Positions 24,955 through 33,094 of a DNA stretch of 64,000 nucleotides are shown piece after piece (positions within the stretch are counted from its first letter, which is position 1; every line of letters starts with the position of its first letter). The notes beneath the pieces were generated by a model. The model had not been told where the DNA came from. It did not search any database and saw only the letters and a program-made list of their open reading frames with translations. The DNA comes from an uncultured bacterium (GTDB taxonomy: Bacteria > Bacillota > Clostridia > Oscillospirales > Ruminococcaceae): assembly GCA_905215965.1 (NCBI GenBank), contig CAJMSD010000002.1:248001-312000 (forward strand). Direction: 5' to 3'. The position numbers and the translations under genes were made by a program.

Positions 24955-26223
24955 TCACTGCTTTTTGAGAGCGTAAAGCTTTCCGGGAAGCGATTCCACA
25001 ACTCCCATAAGCTCAAGCTCGCTTATCTCGACCATAAACTTACCCATATTAACATTAAGCGAATCGATCAGCTTATCCGCCTGAACTTTAGAATCTCCGA
25101 TAAGCTCCACGATATTCTTTTGTATATCGGTAAGATCTTCGGGGATCTCATAAGCCATATCCGCCGCGGAATCGTTATCGTCATCTGTCTTTTCGGACAC
25201 CGCGGCTGCTTTTTTACTGATATCCGCACCGACAGCGGCAGCTTTTTTCCTTTTTTTCTCGGGAAGAAGCTCTCTCACGTTAAAATAACTTACTCCGTCC
25301 GAGCTTTCACGTCTTATTTCAAGATCGTTGACTCCGCCTATTTTAAAGCAGTCAAGGATATCCATCGCCGAATAAAGCGGTATTGCGCCGTCCCGAAGCA
25401 AAGCAATATTGCCCGAGAAGCGGTTTTCGAAGATGTTTGCAGGAGGAAGACAGAAAACGTCTCTTCCCTGTTCGGCAGCAAGATTTGCCGTTATTATCGA
25501 ACCGCTTTTCGTTGAAGCCTCAAACACGATCGTCGCCTTTGAAACGGCAGCAAGAATGCGGTTGCGTTTAGGAAAATTGCCCGAATGCGGAGGAGTTCCC
25601 GGAGGAAATTCCGACACGACCGCTCCGCCGCTTTCAATAATATCGGCTCTGTACCGCATATTCTCCTTTGGATAATCAACATCGTTGCCGCAGCCTATAA
25701 CGCAGACTGTCGGACGTCCCTTGGCAGCGGCTGCAAGATGAGACGCTATATCTATTCCCACCGCAAAGCCGCTTGCTATCACGATCCCGTTTGATGCCAG
25801 CTCTCCGCAGATCTGCGACGCGGCATTCACGCTGTAATTACAGGCTTTTCTTGCTCCCACCGAAGTGACTATTCTTTTTCCGCAGAGGCAGGAAATATTT
25901 CCCGTATAATAAAGAACTGCCGGCGGATTTAATATATGCCGAAGCTGTGGCGGATATTCCTTATCGCCGCAGCCGACTGCTCCTATCCCGATTTTTTTGC
26001 AGAAGCCTATAAACTCCTCCGCTTTTTCAAGCGTTACAGAGCTTGCGTTTTTGATTTCGGTTTCGCTCAGACGGTCGTTAAGCTCGCCTGACGAAATTGC
26101 TTCAAAGGCTTCCGAAGCCGAAGAAAAGAAGCGCATTGCCTCCCATATACGCCGGCTTCCCGTGCCAAAAATCATTGAAAGCCAGACCCAATATTTAGTT
26201 TCGTTCAATTTTGTCACCCCCAT
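24955..26223 (-). CDS. dprA: DNA-processing protein DprA
   Basis: DprA binds incoming single-stranded DNA and loads RecA during transformation. The protein has an N-terminal SAM-like region (to about 95) and a Rossmann-fold core with TSVGARKACNYSVNAA, SGFAVGIDIASHLAA, VSEFPPGTPPHSGNFPKRNRI and SGSIITANLAAEQGRDVF. A Lys/Ala-rich linker leads to a C-terminal winged helix (about 350-420). TGGGAG lies seven bases before the ATG at 26223, within the end of the preceding methyltransferase gene. A TTG at 26208 is an alternative giving a more usual N-terminus. No competence pilus gene is in the window. Confidence 0.94.
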   Translation of the reverse strand: MGVTKLNETKYWVWLSMIFGTGSRRIWEAMRFFSSASEAFEAISSGELNDRLSETEIKNASSVTLEKAEEFIGFCKKIGIGAVGCGDKEYPPQLRHILNPPAVLYYTGNISCLCGKRIVTSVGARKACNYSVNAASQICGELASNGIVIASGFAVGIDIASHLAAAAKGRPTVCVIGCGNDVDYPKENMRYRADIIESGGAVVSEFPPGTPPHSGNFPKRNRILAAVSKATIVFEASTKSGSIITANLAAEQGRDVFCLPPANIFENRFSGNIALLRDGAIPLYSAMDILDCFKIGGVNDLEIRRESSDGVSYFNVRELLPEKKRKKAAAVGADISKKAAAVSEKTDDDNDSAADMAYEIPEDLTDIQKNIVELIGDSKVQADKLIDSLNVNMGKFMVEISELELMGVVESLPGKLYALKKQ

Positions 26224-27001
26224 TGGAAAGCTCCCACATCATGATCCCGGCAGCCATAGCCGCGTTCAGGGAATTGATATTTCCGTGCATCGGGATAGTT
26301 ATTTTTCTGTCGCAGCGTTCCGATATCTCACGCGGCAGACCGTTTCCCTCATTACCGATAAAAATCGCATTTGCGCCGTCAAATCCGCATTCCGAGACCT
26401 TTTCCGCGTCGGTGTCGATGACCGAAGCGCAGGAAGTAACTCCGCTGCCGCGAAGCTGCTCAAATAGAGCGTCCGTATCGTTTTCAATAACTATATTCAT
26501 TCTGAAAACCGATCCCATCGTCGAACGTATCACCTTTGGACTGTACAGATCGCACGAGCCCGACATAATTATCCCGTCCATGCCAAGAGCGTCGGCGGTA
26601 CGTATTATCATTCCGACATTTCCCGGATCCTGAAGTCCGAAAAGCACTATATATCGTCCGTTTTTGCGGAAAACCATTTTCCTGCCGATAGGTATCCTGC
26701 ATACCGCGAAAACACCCTGCGTCTGATTTGTCGAAGCGATCTTATTTCCAAGCTCATTTGAAATAACAATTTTCTTTGCATTCCTCAAATCAGCCTGAAA
26801 AAGCTCGTTCCCGAATTTTTCGAAAGCCCGTTCTGTCACGATAAGGGCATATAAGTCAGCATTTTCAGCGACGGCGTCCTGAACGATACGCATTCCCTCC
26901 AACACGAATAAGCCGTACTGGAGCCTGTCTTTTTTTGAAGAAGAAAGTCTCTGATACAGCTTAACAGCAGGATTATCCTTTGATGTTATAATATTTTCCA
27001 A
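26195..27001 (-). CDS. TrmH/SpoU-family RNA 2'-O-methyltransferase
   Basis: A SPOUT-fold enzyme that transfers a methyl group from SAM to ribose in rRNA or tRNA; the exact target cannot be read from the sequence. The N-terminal substrate-binding domain (FVLEGMRIVQDAV, about 30) is followed by the catalytic domain. Its three motifs are GLQDPGNVGMIIRTADALG, the IFIGNEGNGLP strand and ITIPMHGNINSLNAAMAAGIM, which form the trefoil knot. A TTG start at 27001 is chosen because GGAGGTG lies about 10 bases upstream; a GTG 24 bases earlier lacks one. This is the first gene of the long leftward run ending with leuS. Confidence 0.92.
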   Translation of the reverse strand: MENIITSKDNPAVKLYQRLSSSKKDRLQYGLFVLEGMRIVQDAVAENADLYALIVTERAFEKFGNELFQADLRNAKKIVISNELGNKIASTNQTQGVFAVCRIPIGRKMVFRKNGRYIVLFGLQDPGNVGMIIRTADALGMDGIIMSGSCDLYSPKVIRSTMGSVFRMNIVIENDTDALFEQLRGSGVTSCASVIDTDAEKVSECGFDGANAIFIGNEGNGLPREISERCDRKITIPMHGNINSLNAAMAAGIMMWELSNGGDKIERN

Positions 27002-27058
27002 AATCCGGAAACACCTCCGAAACACAGCGTTCCCCTGCGTCTTATGCGAGGGGATAAC

Positions 27059-27094
27059 AAAACACGCTCATTAGTTAAATAAGGAGCGTGTTTT
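27059..27094 (-). terminator. Terminator of the infC-rpmI-rplT operon
   Basis: An 11-bp stem (AAAACACGCTC with GAGCGTGTTTT) lies just past the rplT stop on the minus strand. A second, smaller hairpin of CCCCT/AGGGG (27033-27053) follows immediately. Confidence 0.8.
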
Positions 27095-27102
27095 GACATT
27101 GA

Positions 27103-27456
27103 TTAAAGAGCAGCCTTAGCCTTTTCAACGATTGCAGCGAAACCTGCGGCATCGTTAATAGCGATTTCCGAAAGCATCTTTCTGTTAAGAGTGATGCCTG
27201 CTTTTTTGCAGCCGTTCATGAATGTTGAATAATTCATGCCGTTGAGCTTTGCAGCAGCCGAGATTCTTGTGATCCAGATCTGTCTGAAAGTTCTCTTCTT
27301 CTGTTTTCTTCCGATGTAAGCATAATTGCCTGACTTCATTACGGCCTGTTTAGCCATCTTGAAGTGCTTGCTCTTTGCGCCGAAGTAGCCCTTTGCAAGC
27401 TTGAGAGTTTTATTTCTTCTCTTACGAGTCATCATTGCACCCTTGATACGTGCCAT
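27103..27456 (-). CDS. rplT: 50S ribosomal protein L20
   Basis: Early-assembling 23S rRNA-binding protein, 117 residues. It has the basic extended N-terminus (MARIKGAMMTRKRRNKTLKLAKGYFGAKSK begins it) and the globular C-terminal domain ending in VEKAKAAL. L20 also binds the leader of its own operon in Firmicutes to repress it; a matching leader is found upstream of infC. Third gene of infC-rpmI-rplT, followed by a strong terminator. Confidence 0.98.
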   Translation of the reverse strand: MARIKGAMMTRKRRNKTLKLAKGYFGAKSKHFKMAKQAVMKSGNYAYIGRKQKKRTFRQIWITRISAAAKLNGMNYSTFMNGCKKAGITLNRKMLSEIAINDAAGFAAIVEKAKAAL

Positions 27457-27494
27457 AGTCTTATACCTCCAAAATTAAAATTACGGGAAACCGA

Positions 27495-27698
27495 TTACAT
27501 ATAAGGAACAAGCTTCTTGATTGTAGGAGCGTTGGTGCAGTCACAAACGCCTGCGTTACGAGCGATTCTCTTACGCTTTGTATCCTTCTGAGTAAGTCTG
27601 TGTCTCATATTTGTGTGCTGATACTTTACCTTACCGCTTCCTGTAACCTTAAAGCGCTTCTTAGCGCCCGAGTGAGTTTTAACTTTAACCTTTGCCAT
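27495..27698 (-). CDS. rpmI: 50S ribosomal protein L35
   Basis: A 67-residue basic protein with the family start MAKVKVKTHSGAKKRFKVTG and the RHRLTQKDTKRKR core. It lies between infC and rplT, the invariant order in bacteria, with GGAGG-type sites before it. Confidence 0.98.
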   Translation of the reverse strand: MAKVKVKTHSGAKKRFKVTGSGKVKYQHTNMRHRLTQKDTKRKRIARNAGVCDCTNAPTIKKLVPYM

Positions 27699-27776
27699 TG
27701 TATGATCCTCCTTATTTAGAACAGGTTAGTTCTTAAACTTATTCCGATTAAAATGCGGACATTTTAATGAAAAGCG

Positions 27777-28295
27777 TTATTTGGCTGCCTTTGGCGAAAC
27801 GAACATAACGATGCTGCGTCCCTCCATTTTGGCAGGCTTTTCTACAGTACCGACTGCCGAAACTGCCTCCTTGAATCTTTCAAGCAGTTCTTCTCCCAGC
27901 TGAGGGTGTGCAATTGCTCTTTTGCGGAATCTCACCGAAACCTTTAGCTTATCGCCGCCCTGCAAAAACTTCACAGCCTGATTCACCTTGGTTTCGAAAT
28001 CGTGAGTATCAATGGTAGAAAACATACGTATTTCTTTAATTGCCACGATCTTCTGATTCTTTCTTGCTTCCTTTTCACGTTTGGTCTGCTCGAACAGATA
28101 CTTTCCGTAGTCCATGATACGGCATACGGGAGGAGTAGCCTGCGGAGCGATCTTAACGAGATCAAGCTCTTTGTCAAAAGCAATTTTCTGAGCCTCTCTG
28201 GCAGATAAAACGCCGAGCTTTGTTCCATCAGCGTCGATCACGAGAACTTCCTTATCTCTTATCTCTTCATTGATCTGCAGTTCCTGTTTGCTAAT
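27777..28295 (-). CDS. infC: Translation initiation factor IF-3
   Basis: IF-3 keeps ribosomal subunits apart and checks the start codon. The product shows QINEEIRDKEVLVIDADGTKLG at the N-terminus, the signature RIMDYGKYLFEQTKREKEARK linker and a C-terminal domain ending EGRSIVMFVSPK. No ATG, GTG or TTG sits at the right distance from the ribosome binding site. GGAGGTG is followed after six bases by ATT, giving a protein that starts at the family position (about 172 residues). AUU starts on infC allow IF-3 to repress its own translation in other bacteria, so I place the start at 28295. A GTG at 28304 would overlap the binding site. Confidence 0.93.
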   Translation of the reverse strand: MSKQELQINEEIRDKEVLVIDADGTKLGVLSAREAQKIAFDKELDLVKIAPQATPPVCRIMDYGKYLFEQTKREKEARKNQKIVAIKEIRMFSTIDTHDFETKVNQAVKFLQGGDKLKVSVRFRKRAIAHPQLGEELLERFKEAVSAVGTVEKPAKMEGRSIVMFVSPKAAK

Positions 28296-28453
28296 AGTCA
28301 GCACCTCCAAGCACTTAATAATAAAATAAAAATGAGTGCAGAAACTATCCGCACTCATTCAATACGCAAATATATCCCTAAGGGAAATTCAGTACATATT
28401 GACCGTTCAAGCAATGCCGCACGGTGAGAACGCATAAGTTCTGCTTTATTTAC
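28296..28453 (-). ncRNA. L20-type ribosomal protein leader with attenuator (infC operon)
   Basis: The 5' leader between the promoter and infC. It ends in a strong intrinsic terminator (AATGAGTGC with GCACTCATT, 28331-28359, then a U-rich tract to 28321), upstream of the infC ribosome binding site. In Bacillus the infC operon is controlled by L20 binding such a leader and favouring termination. The position and architecture match, but the L20-binding fold was not modelled, so the identity is an inference. Confidence 0.65.
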
Positions 28454-28459
28454 TGATTT

Positions 28460-28488
28460 ATTATACACTGCCCGACGCAATTTGTCAA
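28460..28488 (-). promoter_or_regulatory. Consensus sigma-A promoter of infC-rpmI-rplT
   Basis: On the minus strand a perfect TTGACA (28483-28488) and a perfect TATAAT (28460-28465) are separated by exactly 17 bases. It gives a leader of about 155 bases before infC. Confidence 0.9.
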
Positions 28489-28582
28489 GCGCTTTCGCAA
28501 TATTTGGCAATTTTCCACAATGTGCAGAGCTTTTGCAAGCAATAACTTGTGCACATACTCAAATGCGGTCGGATCCATATTC

Positions 28583-29203
28583 TCACGAAAACAGATCCTT
28601 TAGCTTCTCCCATACGGCAAATTTCACGCGGAACTTCTGAGGGTGATAGAGAATATCCTTCTCATCGCCGCTGAAAAACTCGTCCTCGGTCTCTTTATCG
28701 TCGTCGGCATACTCCTCGCAGGCGGCAGGAATACAAAGCGGCGGATACATCACACACCACCAGTTATGTCCCTCAGCCTTGCCTATTTCAACGCGCACCG
28801 CCGTATATTCTCCGGCAGGCATAGTAATATCGCCGTACACGCGCTCATCAAAATACATATCGGTAATTTTGGCGGAAACTTCGGCATTGCAGCCGTTTTC
28901 AAGAAGAGCTTCAGCCGCTATTTTCTCGATCACTCCGATATTTTCAGCCGCCGTATCTCTTGCCTGTTCAAAATTCTCGGCGTCTCCGAAGATCTCGCTG
29001 CTGCGTTCAATAAGAGCGTCTCTCACAAGCAGCTTTAATTTCTGGTCGCTGTCGCTGTCCGAGTTTGCAAGGACGTGCATTCTGAGAACGCTTTCTCTCA
29101 GCTCGTCAAGCTTTTTTCCGTCATGCACGATACCGCACAGATTCGATACCGCTATCGTCAGGCACATACCTGCTGCCATAATCAATGAAGTCATTCGTTT
29201 CAT
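28583..29203 (-). CDS. spoIIR: Stage II sporulation protein R
   Basis: SpoIIR is made in the forespore and triggers SpoIIGA to cleave pro-sigma-E in the mother cell. The 206 residues have a signal sequence (hydrophobic 4-24) and the family core: VLRMHVLANSDSDSDQKLKLLVRDAL, a middle with YGDITMPAGEYTAVRVEIG, and the diagnostic GHNWWCVMYPPLC. GAGGTG precedes the ATG. It lies 40 bases downstream of the DUF3048 lipoprotein gene on the same strand. Its presence indicates at least remnants of an endospore programme. Confidence 0.93.
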   Translation of the reverse strand: MKRMTSLIMAAGMCLTIAVSNLCGIVHDGKKLDELRESVLRMHVLANSDSDSDQKLKLLVRDALIERSSEIFGDAENFEQARDTAAENIGVIEKIAAEALLENGCNAEVSAKITDMYFDERVYGDITMPAGEYTAVRVEIGKAEGHNWWCVMYPPLCIPAACEEYADDDKETEDEFFSGDEKDILYHPQKFRVKFAVWEKLKDLFS

Positions 29204-29243
29204 GTTATCACCTCATTGACTATAATTGGTAAATTACAGAGGA

Positions 29244-30329
29244 TTATTCAATTGTAATATTTTTTTCTGTTCCGATAATTCCGATGTACGTCTCGCCGGG
29301 ATTAAGAGTCAGTTCGTTTCCGGCAGCGTCAAAAAGCTCTATTGGCAAATTCTCGCCCTTTTTCTCCCACCTGATCGTCTGAGCTCCGCCCTTTGACACA
29401 TAGTAGCCTGTTCCTCCGTTTAATGCCACGTCCATAAGATAGCCGTCGGGACGTGTATGGATATCGGTCTGCAGGGCAAGAACGTTGTCAAAGGCAAGCT
29501 GATTGCCGGTTTTTCCGTCTATCTGCGGCTCTCCGGAATGCTGCTTCATATATTCTCCGGTTTCCGAATTATACGTAAACGTGCTGTAATATGCGCTTGA
29601 AAAATTCAAAACGGCAGTCTGCGCGGTCATTTCCGCAGGAACGTACTCAGTATCCGCAAAGCTGAACAGCGTACCCGAATACATCTCGCTAACATCGGTG
29701 CGGAAGCCTTTTTCCGCGATAACCTCCGGAAGCTCCGAGCCTTTAAGGTAGCCTGTGTGCTCGGAAGCGTATTTTCCTACACGCTCCTGATCGCGGTAGA
29801 ACATTTTCTCCTCATATCCGCCGTCAAGATGGTCGATTCCCGTGCGGTTGAGAGTTTCAAGAGCGATCGTCATATCCTCGCCCCAATGACAGTATATAGC
29901 GTCCATTCCAAGGCAGAGCAGCGGATAATAGTAGCGGCAGCTTCTGACCGAGCACACGTCTGGAACGGCGGTATAATCGGCATAAACAGCCATAAGGCGA
30001 GTGATTCCGCCCTCGACCGGAAGTTCAAAAATTATATCTGCCTGTTCGATTCCGTACTGAGGAAGCGCACCTTTAAGATTATTCACCATTACCGCGACAG
30101 GTCTTTTTCCGTTTGCCGCAGCATTATAGCCGCTTTCTCCGGTAAGAGGATTGATTCCAACCTCTGATTCCGTAATCTCCTCTTCAGTTCCGGACACGAC
30201 GCTCTCGGCAGAGCTTTCGGTTGCTGCGGGAGACGAATCGCTGTCAGAGCTTTTCTTGTCATCGTTGCAGCCGACAGAGGCTGCTGCCAGCAATATGGCA
30301 GCTGACATACAGCAAAATTTTTTTAACAT
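29244..30329 (-). CDS. DUF3048 (YerB-like) lipoprotein
   Basis: An exported lipoprotein with lipobox ASVGC and lipidated Cys21. A Ser/Glu-rich linker (about 25-60) and the DUF3048 domain follow (NPLTGESG, then KRPVAVMVNNLKGALPQYGI, FELPVEGGITRLMAVY, YCHWGEDMTIALETL). The C-terminal part carries the second YerB domain (GTGYYVSKGGAQTIRWEKKG). YerB proteins are common in spore-forming Firmicutes but their role is not known to me. The start at 30329 gives a normal signal peptide; GGAAAG lies 11 bases upstream. It is transcribed towards spoIIR. Confidence 0.88.
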   Translation of the reverse strand: MLKKFCCMSAAILLAAASVGCNDDKKSSDSDSSPAATESSAESVVSGTEEEITESEVGINPLTGESGYNAAANGKRPVAVMVNNLKGALPQYGIEQADIIFELPVEGGITRLMAVYADYTAVPDVCSVRSCRYYYPLLCLGMDAIYCHWGEDMTIALETLNRTGIDHLDGGYEEKMFYRDQERVGKYASEHTGYLKGSELPEVIAEKGFRTDVSEMYSGTLFSFADTEYVPAEMTAQTAVLNFSSAYYSTFTYNSETGEYMKQHSGEPQIDGKTGNQLAFDNVLALQTDIHTRPDGYLMDVALNGGTGYYVSKGGAQTIRWEKKGENLPIELFDAAGNELTLNPGETYIGIIGTEKNITIE

Positions 30330-30668
30330 TATAAATACCACTTTCCGTTATTAGAATAGATTAATAGTATACTACATTCATATGAACATAAGATTTACAA
30401 TTGTTTATCTTTATGTTAATATAGTTATTCATTTTCTTTATTATGATTCCAAAATTTTTTCTCATACATAATTTAATAAATCATCACGCAACGGAAAATC
30501 TCGAAAATAAGCCGTCTGTACCTGTTTCCGACATTTTTCGCATTACAAATACGCTATGATATATAAAGTGTTCAGGGAAACTTTCAACAAATCACGCAGT
30601 GCAAATTTGTGCATCATTACCATATATCCTACCTTCCCTATAAATTCAGATTTTAAAGGAGAATATAT
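30330..30668. other. AT-rich divergent intergenic region
   Basis: This 339-base gap separates the leftward DUF3048 gene from the rightward LRR gene and must hold promoters for both. Candidate -10 boxes are TATACT near 30370 on the minus strand and TATGAT near 30555 on the plus strand, but neither has a good -35 at 16-18 bases. I see no gene, repeat or riboswitch. Confidence 0.4.
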
Positions 30669-31640
30669 ATGAAATCAAAATATTTCCGCATAAAAGCAAT
30701 CCGCAGATATTTTCGAAAAGTCTTTCCGACCGCCGCATTTAAGCTATTATGCGGTATCGCATCCGCATTGATCTTTTGTGATCCGCTTTTCTGTAAACCT
30801 GCTTATAATGCTTACGCAGACGAATATGGCAGCTACACTTACACCATTATTGACGGTCAGGCAACGATAATCGGATTTACCGGAGAACCGGTTTTCCTTG
30901 AAGTTCCTGAAAGTATCGAAGAGTGTCCCGTCACGCAGATCCGTGACAATGCATTTTTTAAATGCGCTTCTCTTAAGCAAATAAGCTTACCGCAATCTAT
31001 AAGCGAAATCGGCCATCATACGTTTTACGCTTGCAGCTCGCTTGAAAGCGTCGTTCTCCCAACTTCTCTGACAAAAATAGGAATGGGAGCGTTCTGCGGC
31101 TGTTCAAAGCTCACCTCCGCAACGATTCCGGACACATTAAAAGAGCTGCCGGACGACTGCTTTCGTTCATGCGTTTCTCTGAGTGAGATCGTCATTCCGT
31201 CCGGCATAGAAAGCGTCGGAAGGAACTGTTTCAACGGCTGCACGTCTCTTTCTTATGTATCCGTTGGATCCGGCGTAAAAGAGATCGGAAGCCGCGCATT
31301 TTATATGTGCAGCTCACTTAAAGATCTGCATCTTCCCGCATCGGTCAAGCTAATTGAAAGCGAATCCGCCGGATTTGTTCAGGAAAACGGAAAATCCAAG
31401 CTGCTCGGTTCTTTCTCAATAACGGGCGATGTCTCTTCAGAAGCCGAAAAATATGCCTTTTCAAACGGAATACGCTTTACATCTTCGGCAGAATCGGATA
31501 ACATCGGAAACAGGGATAATATCAAAAAGATACCGCTGTGGGCGATAATCCTGCTTTTCTGCGGAGGCATCGGATTTTTCACGCTTTCGTGCATTATCGC
31601 CGTTCGGCAGCATTTCTACGAGAAAAGCAGCGAAGGGTAA
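30669..31640 (+). CDS. BspA-type leucine-rich-repeat protein with C-terminal membrane anchor
   Basis: A 323-residue surface protein. A basic N-terminus and hydrophobic helix (about 22-45, with PLFCKPAYNAYA possibly the cleavage region) act as signal. Then come about seven LRR_5 repeats of about 23 residues (ITEIG-type cores such as LTKIGMGAFCGCSKLTSATIP, about 75-225). A non-repeat segment and a C-terminal membrane helix (about 285-308) with a short basic tail complete it. AAAGGAG precedes the ATG. Unlike the LRR protein at 33 kb it has no dockerin and seems anchored by its own helix. Repeats of this type often mediate adhesion, but no ligand can be inferred. Confidence 0.8.
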   Translation: MKSKYFRIKAIRRYFRKVFPTAAFKLLCGIASALIFCDPLFCKPAYNAYADEYGSYTYTIIDGQATIIGFTGEPVFLEVPESIEECPVTQIRDNAFFKCASLKQISLPQSISEIGHHTFYACSSLESVVLPTSLTKIGMGAFCGCSKLTSATIPDTLKELPDDCFRSCVSLSEIVIPSGIESVGRNCFNGCTSLSYVSVGSGVKEIGSRAFYMCSSLKDLHLPASVKLIESESAGFVQENGKSKLLGSFSITGDVSSEAEKYAFSNGIRFTSSAESDNIGNRDNIKKIPLWAIILLFCGGIGFFTLSCIIAVRQHFYEKSSEG

Positions 31641-31669
31641 AATTTCTCTGTTTTTCCTGAAAATGATAC

Positions 31670-31698
31670 TTGACAATCTCGAACAAACGTGCTATAAT
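31670..31698 (+). promoter_or_regulatory. Consensus promoter of the Y-family polymerase gene
   Basis: A perfect TTGACA (31670-31675) and a perfect TATAAT (31693-31698) lie 17 bases apart. The spacer contains the first LexA-like box. Confidence 0.88.
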
Positions 31699-31725
31699 AA
31701 AACATATATTCGAAACGTTTGTTTC
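31680..31725 (+). promoter_or_regulatory. Two candidate LexA (SOS) boxes
   Basis: CGAACAAACGTGC (31680-31692) lies between the -35 and -10, and the near-palindrome GAAACGTTTGTTTC (31712-31725) lies just downstream of the start of transcription. They share AACAAACGT in opposite orientations and resemble the Gram-positive LexA consensus CGAACN4GTTCG. Position over a perfect promoter of an error-prone polymerase gene supports SOS control, by inference. Confidence 0.55.
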
Positions 31726-31736
31726 TGAGGTGTGTT

Positions 31737-32972
31737 ATGAAAAGAAATATTCTTCATGTTGATTGTAATAATTTTTTTGCCTCTGTTGAGGGGATTTTTT
31801 ACCCACAGCTTAAAGGTGTTCCCTACGCCGTTGCAGGCAGTAAAGAGAACCGCCACGGCATTATTCTCGCTAAAAACGAATTGGCAAAATCCTACGGAAT
31901 AAAAACCGGAGAAGCGATCTGGGAGGCAAAGCAGAAATGTCCGTCGCTGCAGACCGTTGAACCTCACTTTGAGCGATACAGCAAGTATTCAAAGCTTTTT
32001 AAGGGCATATGCTTTGAATATACCGACCGCCTTGAAAGCTTCGGGATCGACGAATGCTGGCTCGATCTTACAGGCAACCGCAGAGATGCCGCCGATATCG
32101 CGGAAGAGATCCGCCAACGCGTAAAAAACGAATACGGACTTACTGTTTCGGTCGGCATAAGCTTCAATAAAATTTTTGCAAAGCTTGGTTCGGATATGAA
32201 AAAGCCGGACGCCGTCACGATCATAACGGAAGAAAATTTTCGCGACAAGGTTTGGCAGCTTCCTGTCAGCGATCTCCTCGGAGTAGGCAGAGCCACACTG
32301 AAAAAGCTTAATTCACGATACATCGGCACTATAGGCGAGCTTGCGCAAACCGACCGTGAACTTCTTTGCTCATGGCTTGGAAAAATCGGCGACGACCTCT
32401 GGAGATACGCCAACGGACTTGACGATTCCGCCGTAAAGCTCTACTATGAACATACGCCGCCAAAATCGGTCAGCTGCGGACTTACTCCGTACCGCGACCT
32501 TGAAAACGACAACGATGTTAAAATTCTGATATATGCTCTGAGTGAAAATATAGCCATGCAGCTCAGAAGCAAGGATTTGAAATGCCGCACGATCTCTTTG
32601 AACATACGCGACAATCGGCTTGAACATTTAAGCCGTCAGTGCAGCTTTCACTCGGATATTTCGGACAGCGCGCTTATCTCCGAGTCGGCTTTCAGGCTGT
32701 ACAAGGAAGCCTACAATAAGGATATCCCTATCCGCAGCATTTCCGTTTGCGCTTCAGATCTTATCCCCTATAATGAGGAATTTCAGCTTGACTTTGACGG
32801 AAGCTTTATCCGCGAGCAGAAAAAGGAAAGCATAAACCGCGCTGTTGACAGGATAAGAACGCGATACGGCTACGATACGATCAGAAGAGCCGTTGTTATG
32901 CAGGATAAAAAGCTTGGAATGTTCAAGCCTAAGGAGTGCGGCGAGGCTCACCCTGTGGGATTTCGAAAGTGA
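31737..32972 (+). CDS. dinB: Y-family DNA polymerase (DinB/Pol IV)
   Basis: A translesion polymerase. The 411 residues start with HVDCNNFFASVEGIF (first catalytic Asp). They have LAKNELAKSYGIKTGEAIWEAKQKCP, the palm motif SFGIDECWLDLTGN with the Asp-Glu pair, VSVGISFNKIFAKLGSDMKKPDA, and a helix-hairpin-helix DNA grip (PVSDLLGVGRATLKKLNSRYIGTIGELA). A little-finger domain follows. The C-terminus lacks a clear clamp-binding motif. GAGGTG precedes the ATG at 31737; an in-frame ATG 18 bases earlier is less well placed. Expression is driven by the consensus promoter with LexA-like boxes just upstream. Confidence 0.93.
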   Translation: MKRNILHVDCNNFFASVEGIFYPQLKGVPYAVAGSKENRHGIILAKNELAKSYGIKTGEAIWEAKQKCPSLQTVEPHFERYSKYSKLFKGICFEYTDRLESFGIDECWLDLTGNRRDAADIAEEIRQRVKNEYGLTVSVGISFNKIFAKLGSDMKKPDAVTIITEENFRDKVWQLPVSDLLGVGRATLKKLNSRYIGTIGELAQTDRELLCSWLGKIGDDLWRYANGLDDSAVKLYYEHTPPKSVSCGLTPYRDLENDNDVKILIYALSENIAMQLRSKDLKCRTISLNIRDNRLEHLSRQCSFHSDISDSALISESAFRLYKEAYNKDIPIRSISVCASDLIPYNEEFQLDFDGSFIREQKKESINRAVDRIRTRYGYDTIRRAVVMQDKKLGMFKPKECGEAHPVGFRK

Positions 32973-33009
32973 CTAATATTGGGATTCCAAAGGGTGATTT
33001 TCCGCAGTG

Positions 33010-33036
33010 CGCCCTGCAAGAGAGGGCGTTCTCTTG
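33010..33036. repeat. Copy 1 of a 27-base hairpin repeat
   Basis: These 27 bases are identical to 49412-49438. The core CGCCCT/AGGGCG encloses a GCAAGAG loop. In this copy the left flank does not continue the stem, so the hairpin is shorter than in copy 2. The 25 bases before it (ATTCCAAAGGG and CCGCAG) also resemble parts of the second element, suggesting a decayed larger unit. Confidence 0.75.
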
Positions 33037-33060
33037 GACTATATTACTTTTTCAACAACA

Positions 33061-33086
33061 AAAACGAGCCTTTTTCGGCTCGTTTT
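33061..33086. terminator. Bidirectional terminator between dinB and LRR-dockerin gene
   Basis: AAAACGAGCC and GGCTCGTTTT form a 10-bp stem with a six-base loop and T-rich tracts in both directions. It can serve both convergent genes. Confidence 0.85.
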
Positions 33087-33094
33087 GCTTTATT

